From the NCBI GenBank assembly GCA_016929525.1, contig JAFGIP010000089.1:32452-96451 (forward strand): 64,000 nucleotides of DNA, given 5' to 3'. The stretch comes from Bacteroidales bacterium (GTDB taxonomy: Bacteria > Bacteroidota > Bacteroidia > Bacteroidales > UBA10428). The notes beneath the pieces are model-generated. The model was not told the DNA's origin. It did not search any database and worked only from the letters and a program-made list of their open reading frames with translations. The translations under genes were made by a program, and so were the position numbers. Positions within the stretch are counted from its first letter, which is position 1; each line of letters begins with the position of its first letter. Positions 1 through 8,641 of the stretch are shown one piece after another.

Positions 1-187
1 TATGACTGACTGACCCTTTCCCGTTTGTACCTGCAATATGGATTGCTTTATAATTTCTATGAGGTTTGTTGAAATGAGCATCCATTAAATATGCATTCTC
101 CAGATCGGCTTTATATGCGGCTATGCCGATTCGTTGATAAAACGGAAGAGAATTATAAAGGAAATCGATAGCCTGGTTATAATCCAT
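1..187 (-). CDS. folC: Folylpolyglutamate/dihydrofolate synthase, N-terminal part (window edge)
   Basis: Only the first 62 codons are in the window; the gene continues past base 1. The reverse strand reads from ATG at 187 and includes the ATP-binding P-loop GTNGKGS preceded by IHIA, which is the signature of the FolC branch of the Mur ligase superfamily. FolC adds glutamate to dihydropteroate and folates in the cytoplasm, making and retaining folate cofactors. It lies 14 nt downstream of the nitroreductase gene on the same strand, so the two are probably co-transcribed. The family call is firm, but completeness cannot be judged. Confidence 0.85.
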   Translation of the reverse strand, partial: MDYNQAIDFLYNSLPFYQRIGIAAYKADLENAYLMDAHFNKPHRNYKAIHIAGTNGKGSVSH

Positions 188-201
188 GAGTCAGATTTTC
201 A

Positions 202-711
202 TTACCAGTTTTCATAGTGAATACGATCTTCTTTATAGCGATCGGGAGTTACTTTTTGCTCTGCCGGATAACCTAAAGACACTATAGCAAGCGGAATAAT
301 ATTATAGGGCAGATTAAAAATTTCAGACATACTTTTCATTCGGTTTTCTCTTGGGAATATGCCTATCCAGCAACTGCCAATTCCCAGATTGTGTGCCATG
401 AGCAGCATATTCTGCGTTGCGGCAGAGCAGTCGAGTAATCCGTAACCGTCGTCATGCTGCAGATTTTCGTCAAAACATACCAATATTGCTACCGATGCAT
501 TCTCGAGCATAGAAGCATTTTTATGCACTTCTATAATTTTTCGGAATGTACCGGAATCTTTAAAAATAATGAAATGCCAGGGTTGTTTATTTACTGCTGA
601 CGGGGCATACATCCCTGCCTTTATAATTTTATCAACTTTTTCATTTTCTACATTTTTATTCGAATATCTTCTGATACTGCGTCTTGTGAAGATTGCTTCG
701 GAAACTTCCAT
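202..711 (-). CDS. Nitroreductase family FMN-dependent oxidoreductase
   Basis: A 169-residue cytoplasmic protein of the nitroreductase/NADH-flavin oxidoreductase fold. The N-terminus has the FMN phosphate-binding pattern TRRSIRRYSN (about residues 9-18), followed by APSAVNKQPWHF (about 36-47). A central GIGSCWIG (about 110-117) and a C-terminal LGYPAEQK loop (about 146-153) are both typical of the family. Members reduce nitro compounds, quinones or other electrophiles with NAD(P)H; the natural substrate cannot be told from sequence. It is short compared with E. coli NfsB (217 residues) but normal for the small Bacteroidota/Clostridia type. It starts 32 nt downstream of a TAnnTTTG box and precedes folC. 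Confidence 0.85.
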   Translation of the reverse strand: MEVSEAIFTRRSIRRYSNKNVENEKVDKIIKAGMYAPSAVNKQPWHFIIFKDSGTFRKIIEVHKNASMLENASVAILVCFDENLQHDDGYGLLDCSAATQNMLLMAHNLGIGSCWIGIFPRENRMKSMSEIFNLPYNIIPLAIVSLGYPAEQKVTPDRYKEDRIHYENW

Positions 712-743
712 GGCTTGTAGTGAATTAGTTCATGAATACCGGA

Positions 744-751
744 CAAAATTA
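744..751 (-). promoter_or_regulatory. Bacteroidota -7 promoter box (nitroreductase-folC)
   Basis: The minus strand reads TAATTTTG, matching TAnnTTTG, 32 nt upstream of the nitroreductase ATG. No TTTG -33 element is seen at the usual 19-21 nt spacing, so confidence is moderate. Confidence 0.45.
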
Positions 752-802
752 TAAGAATAAATTTCTAATTTTAGTGTTGTACATTAAATGAGGGTCAGAT
801 AA

Positions 803-2134
803 ATGGCAAAAAAGCAAAGTAAGATTTTTGTACTCGACACCAACGTTCTTTTACACGATTACAAATGTATTTACAACTTTCAGGAGAACAATGTTGTGAT
901 TCCCATCACTGTGCTCGAGGAGCTTGATAAGTTTAAAAAAGGGAATGATCTGATCAATTATCATGCACGTGAATTTACACGTGAACTGGATAAACTATCA
1001 GGCGATGGTCTGTTTAACGGAGGTGTACCGCTGGGTAAAAAACTTGGCAATCTTTCTATTGAAACCGGAAAACCTCTTTCGCAACAAATGATTGAGTCAT
1101 TTCCTGAGAATACTCCCGATCATCGTATATTGGCTATTGCCGAATATGTTACTTTGAATAATAAAAACAAGCAGGTTATACTTATTACTAAAGATATTAA
1201 TCTGCGAATGAAGGCAAAATCGATTGGTGTCATGGCAGGTGACTATGAGAGTGATAAAGTGCAGAATATCGATGAGATATATAAAGAAATTTATACACTG
1301 GATAATTTTGACGATGAACAAATTGCCAAAGTTTATAACGAAACAGAAGGTATACCGGTTGATCAGGTAAAGATCGATCCGCCTCCAACACCAAATCAGT
1401 ATTTCATTCTAAAAGGTAATCGGTCAAGTGCTCTTGTGCATTTCGATCTTGCAAATAATGTACTGGGACGCGTTCTAAAACAAAAGGTTTATGGCATTGA
1501 ACCCCGGAACGCAGAACAGACATTTGCTATTGATGCACTGCTTCGCGATGAAATACCACTTGTAAGCATAACGGGTAAAGCAGGAACAGGTAAAACTTTA
1601 CTTGCACTTGCCACTGCAATACAGCAAAGACAAAAATTCACGCAAATATTCCTGGCAAGGCCAATTGTTCCTTTGTCAAACAGAGATATTGGTTTCCTTC
1701 CAGGTGATGTAAAAGAAAAAATAGGTCCTTATATGCAACCCCTTTTCGATAACCTTGATGTGATTAAAAACAAGTTCAGTGCAACCAGCAAAGAATATCA
1801 AAAGATCGAGGAAATGCAAAAGGCTGAAAAACTAATTATAACTCCCCTTGCATACATTCGAGGCAGAAGTCTGTCGAGAGTGTTTTTTATTGTTGATGAG
1901 GCTCAGAATCTAACTCCTCACGAAATAAAGACTATTATTACAAGGGCCGGTGAAGGTACAAAAATGGTTTTTACAGGGGATATTGAACAGATTGATACTC
2001 CATATCTCGATAGTAAATCGAATGGTTTGTCGTATCTTACAGACAAAATGATCGGACAGGAAGTTTTTGCACATATCAACCTTGTAAGGGGAGAGAGAAG
2101 TTATCTTGCCGAACTGGCTAGTAATCTTTTATAA
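803..2134 (+). CDS. phoH2: PhoH2-type PIN domain-PhoH ATPase
   Basis: A 443-residue two-domain cytoplasmic protein. Residues about 8-150 form a PIN nuclease domain: VLDTNVLL has acidic Asp12, and further acidic residues occur in EELDKF and ITKDIN. Residues about 230-443 form the PhoH ATPase, with Walker A GKAGTGKT at 258-265 and Walker B IVDEAQN with Asp365-Glu366. PIN-PhoH fusions of this class have ATP-dependent RNA unwinding and RNase activity in studied mycobacterial examples; the role here is inferred. It is the first gene of a tight operon with sixA (9 nt gap) and ppk1. No VapB-like antitoxin lies next to it. Length and both motifs are complete. Confidence 0.88.
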   Translation: MAKKQSKIFVLDTNVLLHDYKCIYNFQENNVVIPITVLEELDKFKKGNDLINYHAREFTRELDKLSGDGLFNGGVPLGKKLGNLSIETGKPLSQQMIESFPENTPDHRILAIAEYVTLNNKNKQVILITKDINLRMKAKSIGVMAGDYESDKVQNIDEIYKEIYTLDNFDDEQIAKVYNETEGIPVDQVKIDPPPTPNQYFILKGNRSSALVHFDLANNVLGRVLKQKVYGIEPRNAEQTFAIDALLRDEIPLVSITGKAGTGKTLLALATAIQQRQKFTQIFLARPIVPLSNRDIGFLPGDVKEKIGPYMQPLFDNLDVIKNKFSATSKEYQKIEEMQKAEKLIITPLAYIRGRSLSRVFFIVDEAQNLTPHEIKTIITRAGEGTKMVFTGDIEQIDTPYLDSKSNGLSYLTDKMIGQEVFAHINLVRGERSYLAELASNLL

Positions 2135-2143
2135 TGAAGAAAT

Positions 2144-2644
2144 ATGTCTAATAAAAAAACATTATTCATTGTCAGACATGCTAAATCAAGTTGGGATTAT
2201 GAAGGAATTGCTGATGTCGACCGGCCGTTAAAAATCAGAGGAATTAGTAATGCTTATGAAATGGCAAGAAGGCTTAAAATTGCCAGAAACATTCCGGATA
2301 CTTTTATAAGTAGTCCTGCAAATCGTGCATTACATACAGCAATGATTTTTATTAAAGTATTTGAGTTGAAATATGAGAGGCTTAAGATTGATAAACGGCT
2401 CTATTCACATGGCATTGATGATATTCTGCAACTTATTAAATTGCAGCCCGATAGCGTTAAAAAGTTGATGATATTTGGTCATAATCCTGATTTTTCAGAT
2501 TTAGCTAGTATTTTTACAAAACAAAATTTTATCGATTTGCCAACTTGCGGTATGGTGATTTTTAGTTTTGATACCGCAAAGTGGGAAAATGTTAACAGGG
2601 AAAACGTTATTTCTGAAAATCTTGATTTCCCTAAAAAAGAATAA
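2144..2644 (+). CDS. SixA-like histidine phosphatase
   Basis: A 166-residue member of the histidine phosphatase (phosphoglycerate mutase) superfamily. The catalytic RHG-type motif appears as VRHAKSSW with His12, and the second catalytic histidine is in FGHNPDF (His113). SSPANRALHTA (about 56-66) supplies the conserved arginine. E. coli SixA removes phosphate from the ArcB and NPr phosphohistidines, but Bacteroidota homologues have not been tied to those partners, so the substrate is unknown. It sits between phoH2 and ppk1 with short gaps on both sides, suggesting a role in phosphate or phosphohistidine metabolism. Confidence 0.82.
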   Translation: MSNKKTLFIVRHAKSSWDYEGIADVDRPLKIRGISNAYEMARRLKIARNIPDTFISSPANRALHTAMIFIKVFELKYERLKIDKRLYSHGIDDILQLIKLQPDSVKKLMIFGHNPDFSDLASIFTKQNFIDLPTCGMVIFSFDTAKWENVNRENVISENLDFPKKE

Positions 2645-2657
2645 ATGGATTTCATTT

Positions 2658-4724
2658 ATGGCAAAACGTCAACAAAAAACTATTAACAGGGAATTAAGCT
2701 GGCTTTCATTTAACGACAGAGTACTTCAGGAAGCACAGGACAAAGCAAATGTTCCTCTTATTGAACGTATTCATTTTCTGGGTATCTTTTCTAATAATCT
2801 TGATGAATTTTTTAAAGTACGTGTGGCTAGTGTAAAGCGCATGATCGATATTCAGGAAGGTAAGAAAAGGGTTGAAGGTGAGAAACCCAACCGCTTGATG
2901 AATAAGATTCAAAAAAAGGTTATTAAACTTCAGAATAAGTTTGAAACAACATTTCATAACATAGTTGGTGAACTTGAAGCTCATAATATTTTTATAATAA
3001 ACGAAAAGGAGCTGAACCCGGAACAGGAAACATACGCACGTAAGTATTTTAAGGAAAAGGTACTTCCGGTGATATCACCAATTATGCTTCAGAATGTATA
3101 TTCGTTTCCTTACATGAAAGACAAATCGATCTACCTGGCTATGAAACTTACCAGTGCCGATAAAAGCATACGAAATGAATATGCTTTACTGGAAATACCA
3201 ACCGACACAGTTCCAAGGTTCATTAACCTTCCGTCCGATTCCGACAGAAAATTTATCATTCTGCTTGAGGATCTGATTCGATTTGCCGCCGATGATATTT
3301 TTGCAATTTTTCAGTTCGATAACTGTGAAGCATGGACTATAAAACTTACACGTGATGCTGAACTGGATATGGACAACGATGTTTCGCAAAGTTTTTTGGA
3401 GATGATCTCAAAGGGAGTGATGGGAAGAAGAACAGGACAGCCTGTTCGTTTTGTTTTTGATAATAGTATTGCCATAGATCTGCTGGAATATATTATTGAT
3501 CAGCTGGGGCTTGATGAGGCAAGCAATAAAATACCCGGAGGGCGATATCATAATTTCAAAGATTTTATAAAATTTCCCGATTTAGGCGGTTCAGAATTGG
3601 TCTATGAAAAAATATCTCCAGTTACCCATAAGATGATCAGGAACAATGAAAGTATAATAGATGTGATGAAACGGAAGGACTTCATGCTTCATGTGCCGTA
3701 CCAGGATTTCAATATCTTTATAAGGTTACTTCAGGAAGCCGCAATCGATCCTAAGGTTACCGAAATTTCTCTTACAGTATATCGTGTAGCAAATAATTCA
3801 AAGGTAATTAACGCACTTATGAATGCATGCAGGAATGGAAAGCAGGTTAATGTGGTTATAGAACTGCAGGCAAGATTTGATGAAGAAGCTAATATATACT
3901 GGTCGAGAAGACTTGAAGAAGTCGGAGCAAATATTTTCTTTGGAATACCCCGTTTGAAGGTACATGCAAAACTTGTAAATATTACACGAACTGAAAACCG
4001 AAGAGAAGTTCTCTATTCATGTGTTAGTACCGGTAATTTCCATGAAGGAAATGCAGCAGTCTATTCTGATCTGATATTATTTACTGCTGATACCAGAATT
4101 ACATATGAGGTAAAAAAGGTCTTTGAATTTTTTGCTCACACGTATAGAAATCAGTCTTATAAACATTTAATTGCTTCTCCTTTATACATGCGGAGGAAAT
4201 TTTACAGACTTATTGAGAATGAAATAAGAAATGCCAATGCCGGTAAGAAAGCGAAAATAATTCTGAAAATAAACAACCTTGTCGATAATGAAATTATTTA
4301 CAAACTTTATAAGGCAAATAATGCAGGTGTAGAGATAATTCTAATTATCAGAGGAATTTGTTCGCTGATCCCGGGTATTGAAGGTATGAGTGAGAACATA
4401 AAAGCAATCAGTATTGTCGATAAATTTCTGGAGCATGCCCGTTTTATGATATTCCATAATAATGGAAATGAATTGTACTTTATTTCATCAGCCGACTGGA
4501 TGGGAAGAAATTTAGACAGACGTATAGAAATTGCATGTCCGATATATGATAAAGACATACAAAAGGAAATAAAAGATATGGTCAATATCCAACTGCAGGA
4601 TAATGTTAAAGCAAGAATCATAAATGAAGAGCAGGACAATACATATGTTGCCAGCAGCAGTAAGGAAAAAATAAGGTCGCAGTTTGTATTGCATGATTAT
4701 TACAGAAGGAAACTTTTCGAGTAG
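2658..4724 (+). CDS. ppk1: Polyphosphate kinase 1
   Basis: A 688-residue enzyme that polymerises the ATP gamma-phosphate into polyphosphate. The start is ATG 2658, giving MAKRQQKT then INRELSWLSFN, the conserved PPK1 N-terminal domain; an upstream in-frame ATG at 2568 would lie inside sixA and add 30 unconserved residues. The autophosphorylated histidine is in RLKVHAKL (His436) and the second conserved histidine in FLEHARFMIFHN (His593). These match E. coli His435 and His592 within one residue. The N, H, C1 and C2 domains are all present. It is last in the phoH2-sixA-ppk1 operon, 13 nt after sixA. Confidence 0.96.
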   Translation: MAKRQQKTINRELSWLSFNDRVLQEAQDKANVPLIERIHFLGIFSNNLDEFFKVRVASVKRMIDIQEGKKRVEGEKPNRLMNKIQKKVIKLQNKFETTFHNIVGELEAHNIFIINEKELNPEQETYARKYFKEKVLPVISPIMLQNVYSFPYMKDKSIYLAMKLTSADKSIRNEYALLEIPTDTVPRFINLPSDSDRKFIILLEDLIRFAADDIFAIFQFDNCEAWTIKLTRDAELDMDNDVSQSFLEMISKGVMGRRTGQPVRFVFDNSIAIDLLEYIIDQLGLDEASNKIPGGRYHNFKDFIKFPDLGGSELVYEKISPVTHKMIRNNESIIDVMKRKDFMLHVPYQDFNIFIRLLQEAAIDPKVTEISLTVYRVANNSKVINALMNACRNGKQVNVVIELQARFDEEANIYWSRRLEEVGANIFFGIPRLKVHAKLVNITRTENRREVLYSCVSTGNFHEGNAAVYSDLILFTADTRITYEVKKVFEFFAHTYRNQSYKHLIASPLYMRRKFYRLIENEIRNANAGKKAKIILKINNLVDNEIIYKLYKANNAGVEIILIIRGICSLIPGIEGMSENIKAISIVDKFLEHARFMIFHNNGNELYFISSADWMGRNLDRRIEIACPIYDKDIQKEIKDMVNIQLQDNVKARIINEEQDNTYVASSSKEKIRSQFVLHDYYRRKLFE

Positions 4725-4766
4725 ATACCCCGGCTTCACACATTTTTATTATCATAATTATCACAT

Positions 4767-4774
4767 TATCTTTG
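4767..4774 (+). promoter_or_regulatory. Bacteroidota -7 promoter box (suhB operon)
   Basis: TATCTTTG matches TAnnTTTG and is followed by C, the favoured next base. It lies 20 nt before the chosen start of the inositol monophosphatase, leaving a very short leader. It argues against the longer reading frame that would start inside ppk1. No clear -33 TTTG is seen. Confidence 0.5.
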
Positions 4775-4794
4775 CGCCCGTTGAATTAAATCTG

Positions 4795-5586
4795 ATGAAT
4801 TTAGAAACGATTTGTATAAAAGTTATTGAACTAACAAAGCAGGTAGCTTCATATATTAATGAAGAACGAAATAGATTTTCTGGTTTTAAGGTAGAAGCAA
4901 AAGGGAAACACAATTTTGTAACATATGTTGATAAGTGTGCTGAAGAAAGAATTGTAAAAGGACTAAAAAAAATAATTCCGGATTCAGGCTTCATCGCAGA
5001 GGAAGGAACGATAAGCAATGATGAGAAAAAATATACCTGGATTATTGATCCCCTGGACGGAACAACGAACTATATCCATGGTGTTCCACCTTACGCGATT
5101 AGTATAGCACTGGTAAAAGAAAATGAAATAATTCTCGGAGTAGTATATGAGATGGTTATGGATGAATGTTTTTATAGCTATGAAGGAGCTGCAGCATTCA
5201 TGAACCAAATACCGATTAGAGTATCAGATATTGAAACCGTTTCTGAATCACTTATAGCAACCGGATTTCCTTATGAGAATTATGACAGGATGAGTTCATT
5301 TATGAAAACTCTTGATCATTTTTTTAACCACTCGCATGGGGTCAGAAGGTTAGGTTCAGCAGCTACTGATCTTGCATATGTTGCCTGTGGTCGCTATGAT
5401 GCATTTTATGAATATAATTTAAATTCATGGGATGTTGCCGCAGGAGCATTTATAGTGCAGCAGGCAGGGGGGAAGGTTTCTGATTTTTCGGGAGGCGACA
5501 ATTTTATTTTTGGAAAAGAAATAATAGCTTCAAATAATTTTATTTTTCATGAGTTCCGGAACCTGATCAGTCAATTTATGAATTAA
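4795..5586 (+). CDS. suhB: Inositol monophosphatase family protein
   Basis: A 263-residue Mg-dependent phosphatase. The metal-binding motifs are IAEEG (Glu69/Glu70), IDPLDGTTN (Asp85 to Thr90) and the C-terminal SWDVAAGAFIVQQAGG, the complete IMPase signature set. ATG 4795 is chosen because it gives the usual length of about 265 residues and follows a promoter box at 4767; the frame is open back to 4684, but that region is not conserved. Members dephosphorylate inositol-1-phosphate or related sugar phosphates. In E. coli SuhB also acts with Nus factors in rRNA transcription, which may not apply here. It begins an operon with an acyltransferase (9 nt gap) and a glycosyltransferase. Confidence 0.9.
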   Translation: MNLETICIKVIELTKQVASYINEERNRFSGFKVEAKGKHNFVTYVDKCAEERIVKGLKKIIPDSGFIAEEGTISNDEKKYTWIIDPLDGTTNYIHGVPPYAISIALVKENEIILGVVYEMVMDECFYSYEGAAAFMNQIPIRVSDIETVSESLIATGFPYENYDRMSSFMKTLDHFFNHSHGVRRLGSAATDLAYVACGRYDAFYEYNLNSWDVAAGAFIVQQAGGKVSDFSGGDNFIFGKEIIASNNFIFHEFRNLISQFMN

Positions 5587-5595
5587 ACTTATTGC

Positions 5596-6501
5596 ATGAA
5601 AGGAATACTAACCTTTAAAGATAAAATAGTACTGGCTCCGCTATGGGCTCTCACACTGCTTCCGTTAAAAGTGCTCTACCCGATTTCAGATATTCTTTAC
5701 TTTATAACTTATTACATTATTGGTTACAGGAAGAATGTAGTCTTTAGAAATCTGGTAAACTCATTTCCAGATAAAGATGCATATGAGATTGAAAGAATTG
5801 CAAAAAATTTCTACCATCACCTGTGCGATTATTTCCTTGAAAGCATCTACCTTATAAATATCAGTCTGGAAGAATGTAATCGCAGATATACCTTTTCGAA
5901 TCTTGAAGTTCTCGAACGATTGAAAGACGAAGGTAAAAGGGTGTTTTATTTAACGAGTCATTATGGCAACTGGGAATGGGCAATCAACCTTGACGTAAAA
6001 ACGCCATACCATACCATTGGCATATACAAACACATACATAATGATACATTTGACAGGCTTTTCCAGTATCTTCGTTCAAAATTCGGATGTGGTACTGTTT
6101 TAATGAACAAAACTCTCAAAACAATAATTGAGCTTAAAAGAAGAAATGTACTATTTGCACTTTACAGTGTGGCAGATCAACGGCCAGGCAGGGAAGATCT
6201 CAATTTCTGGACTATATTTTTAAACCAGGATACACCTGTTATAACAGGAACAGAAAAACTTGCCAGAAAATACGATATGCCGGTCGTATTTATGAACGTT
6301 AAAAGAATTAAGAGAGGCTATTATAATGCTACTTTCGAATTAATTTCAGATAATCCTAAACAAACGAAAGGGCATGAGATAGCTGAAAAATATATACGTA
6401 AAGTAGAACAATTAATAATTAAAGAACCTGCCTATTGGTTATGGTCTCATAAGCGCTGGAGATATGGTGCTGAAGAATTTAAACCAAAGGCTTCAAAATA
6501 A
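5596..6501 (+). CDS. LpxL/HtrB-like lipid A acyltransferase
   Basis: A 301-residue inner-membrane-associated acyltransferase. It has an N-terminal hydrophobic segment (about 11-45) and the HX4E catalytic motif SHYGNWEW (His122, Glu127). Further conserved pieces are YSVADQRPG (about 195-203) and the C-terminal WLWSHKRWR (about 282-290), characteristic of the LpxL/LpxM lysophospholipid acyltransferase family. The family adds secondary acyl chains to lipid A on the cytoplasmic face of the inner membrane, using acyl-ACP. The next gene abuts directly and is a glycosyltransferase, so the operon probably contributes to cell-envelope lipids. Which acyl position is modified cannot be read from sequence. 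Confidence 0.86.
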   Translation: MKGILTFKDKIVLAPLWALTLLPLKVLYPISDILYFITYYIIGYRKNVVFRNLVNSFPDKDAYEIERIAKNFYHHLCDYFLESIYLINISLEECNRRYTFSNLEVLERLKDEGKRVFYLTSHYGNWEWAINLDVKTPYHTIGIYKHIHNDTFDRLFQYLRSKFGCGTVLMNKTLKTIIELKRRNVLFALYSVADQRPGREDLNFWTIFLNQDTPVITGTEKLARKYDMPVVFMNVKRIKRGYYNATFELISDNPKQTKGHEIAEKYIRKVEQLIIKEPAYWLWSHKRWRYGAEEFKPKASK

Positions 6502-7527
6502 ATGAAAACCAAAGTTGCAGTTGTTATATTAAATTGGAACGGAAGAAACTATCTACAACAGTTTCTTCCAAAAGTTATTGGATGCAGCGACAAGCCGGAG
6601 TATAAAATTGTTATTGTCGATAACTGTTCAGCCGACGATTCAGTTGAATATGTAATAAAAAATTTTCCTGAAGTATCTGTCATTAACTTTTCTGTTAATC
6701 ATGGTTTTGCAAGAGGTTATGCTTTGTCTTTACCACAGATTGAAGCTGAATATTATGTTTTGTTGAATTCTGATGTTGAAGTATCGGAAAACTGGTTGGA
6801 TCCGATTGTTCAGTTACTCGATAACAATCCTGATATAGCTGCTGTAATGCCGAAAATAAAATCTCAGTTAGCAAAGGAATATTTTGAATATGCAGGAGCA
6901 GGTGGAGGATTTATCGACAAATTCGGGTACCCCTTTTGTCAGGGTAGAATACTTACCAGTATTGAAAAAGATACGGGACAATATGATGAACAGCGGGAAG
7001 TATTTTGGGCTTCGGGTGCCTGTATGGTTCTGAGATCTTCAGCTTATTCTAAAACAGGTGGGCTGGATGGCGAATTTTTTGCCCATATGGAGGAAATTGA
7101 TCTTTGCTGGCGTCTTAAACGACTTGGATATAAAATATACTATTGTCCTAAATCGGTTGTATATCATGTCGGTGGAGGTACATTACCTAACGATAATCCA
7201 AGAAAATTGTATTATAATTACCGAAACAGCCTGTTTTTACTTTTTAAGAATCTGAACAGGGGTCAGTTTATTACTATTTTTATTCCCCGGGTATTACTCG
7301 ATATTATTTCATCGATACTTTATCTTTTACAGGGGAAATTTATATTCTGCATGTCTGTATTGAGGGCTCATATTCGTTTTTATTTAAGTCTGGGGATTCT
7401 GATCAACAAAAGAAGAATTTTTAATAAGATCATTGCCAAGAATTCTGTTGGTCAGATATACAATGGAAGTATAGTATATGATTTCTTTATCAGAAAAGTC
7501 AGAAAATTCAGCGATCTGAAATTTTAG
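6502..7527 (+). CDS. Family 2 glycosyltransferase, rhamnosyltransferase-like
   Basis: A 341-residue GT2 enzyme with a GT-A fold. It opens with VVILNWNGRNYL (about 6-17), then IVDNCSADDS for nucleotide binding and a metal-binding acidic pair in LLNSDVEVSE (about 93-102). The acceptor loop HMEEIDLCWRLKRLGY follows (about 195-210). A hydrophobic stretch near residues 255-290 suggests membrane association. Related proteins transfer rhamnose or similar sugars onto polysaccharides or lipid carriers; the substrate is unknown. It starts immediately after the acyltransferase stop codon. Its stop overlaps by 4 nt the stop of the convergent gene at 7524. Confidence 0.85.
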   Translation: MKTKVAVVILNWNGRNYLQQFLPKVIGCSDKPEYKIVIVDNCSADDSVEYVIKNFPEVSVINFSVNHGFARGYALSLPQIEAEYYVLLNSDVEVSENWLDPIVQLLDNNPDIAAVMPKIKSQLAKEYFEYAGAGGGFIDKFGYPFCQGRILTSIEKDTGQYDEQREVFWASGACMVLRSSAYSKTGGLDGEFFAHMEEIDLCWRLKRLGYKIYYCPKSVVYHVGGGTLPNDNPRKLYYNYRNSLFLLFKNLNRGQFITIFIPRVLLDIISSILYLLQGKFIFCMSVLRAHIRFYLSLGILINKRRIFNKIIAKNSVGQIYNGSIVYDFFIRKVRKFSDLKF

Positions 7528-8540
7528 TTATCAGATTTTATTTTCTTTGAACCATTCAATGTTGAGTAAATTGTAAACAACTGGCTTACATCAAGCTTGT
7601 CTTCCAGGAAATGAATAGTAAACTGTACTTTACCTCTGATATTTTTATTATTAAAAATGTACCAGACTAAATCGGTTCTGTTATAATAGTGAGCCCTGTA
7701 GAAATGATCACCTACAAATTGTTCCTGGCCCTGTCCCAAATAAAAAACAGAACGTACTCCTATCATTTTATACCTGGCATATATTTCCGATATGCTTCCA
7801 TGTTTAAAATGAAAATCATAAACAGTTCGCAAATGATCGTATGACATTGTATAACCAGCACTTATAATAACAGAATCGAGTGGGAGTAATGTGGAAAGGT
7901 TTAATCCGACAGCTGCACAGAGGCCAATATTATCATGTATATGATCACCCGGTATATCAATTGCCGGCCCTGCAAAATGCGATATGATAAAATCATGGCG
8001 ATAAAAAAAACTGCCGGCTTTTAATCTTCCTGTACCTCCAACCAAAAATGATTCCCGATTCACATCGGTTTGTCTCGATGTCCAGTCGAGCCATATATTT
8101 TGTGATCCCCATGGTTTTGTGAATTCAAGATAAATACCTTCAACTTGTGGTCTGTAATATTGAAATGTATCTGTCTGTAAAACATTTGGAAGGTTTATGA
8201 TATCTTTTCGCGGGAATGTACCAAAATACAGATTGGTTGTATTTTTATTATGATGGTAGTACAGAACTGGTTTTAAATTTTTCGCCTGAATCGTTCCTCC
8301 AAATTCATAGAGTAGGTCGGCCCCCGCTAAAATATCGTTGTGTTTATTGATAGCAAATCCAATTGTGCCGAATGTTCTTACCCCGAACATAGTTTGCGGT
8401 GCGACAAATTCGTTAAAGTATTCTCTGTTATCAAAAAATGTATAATTACCCGCCTGCCAGATTAATGACTGTCCTAATATTGAAAATTTATTTCCAAGGA
8501 TTAAGATAAGAATGAGAAATAAATATTTTTGTCCCTTCAT
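7524..8540 (-). CDS. Unrecognised outer-membrane beta-barrel-like protein
   Basis: A 338-residue protein I do not assign to a named family. Residues 1-23 form a signal peptide (KYLFLILILILG, with cleavage after ILG and before QSLIWQAGN). The rest alternates polar and aromatic residues with frequent Y, F and W, for example YHHNKNTTNLYFG and IISAGYTMSYDH, as in transmembrane beta strands. It has no C-terminal secretion domain and no lipobox. It is flanked by two glycosyltransferase genes, so a role in envelope polysaccharide handling is possible but only inferred. Alternative: a periplasmic beta-sandwich protein. Confidence 0.55.
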   Translation of the reverse strand: MKGQKYLFLILILILGNKFSILGQSLIWQAGNYTFFDNREYFNEFVAPQTMFGVRTFGTIGFAINKHNDILAGADLLYEFGGTIQAKNLKPVLYYHHNKNTTNLYFGTFPRKDIINLPNVLQTDTFQYYRPQVEGIYLEFTKPWGSQNIWLDWTSRQTDVNRESFLVGGTGRLKAGSFFYRHDFIISHFAGPAIDIPGDHIHDNIGLCAAVGLNLSTLLPLDSVIISAGYTMSYDHLRTVYDFHFKHGSISEIYARYKMIGVRSVFYLGQGQEQFVGDHFYRAHYYNRTDLVWYIFNNKNIRGKVQFTIHFLEDKLDVSQLFTIYSTLNGSKKIKSDN

Positions 8541-8592
8541 ACTAATTATTACCGGTTTTGAAATCAGATGATATCAATATTTTTAAATATAT

Positions 8593-8600
8593 TATTTTTG
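8593..8600 (+). promoter_or_regulatory. Bacteroidota -7 promoter box (membrane glycosyltransferase)
   Basis: TATTTTTG matches TAnnTTTG and lies 41 nt before ATG 8642. It falls inside the longer open frame that starts at 8558, which supports the shorter start. There is no obvious -33 element. Confidence 0.42.
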
Positions 8601-8641
8601 GGTCAAAATATATTCAGCTGGACTGTTTTTATTACAAACAC

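Noticed and set aside
2568..2657. Longer N-terminus for ppk1
   Set aside because: The 30 extra residues lie inside the sixA coding end and have no PPK1 similarity; ATG 2658 fits the family start and length.
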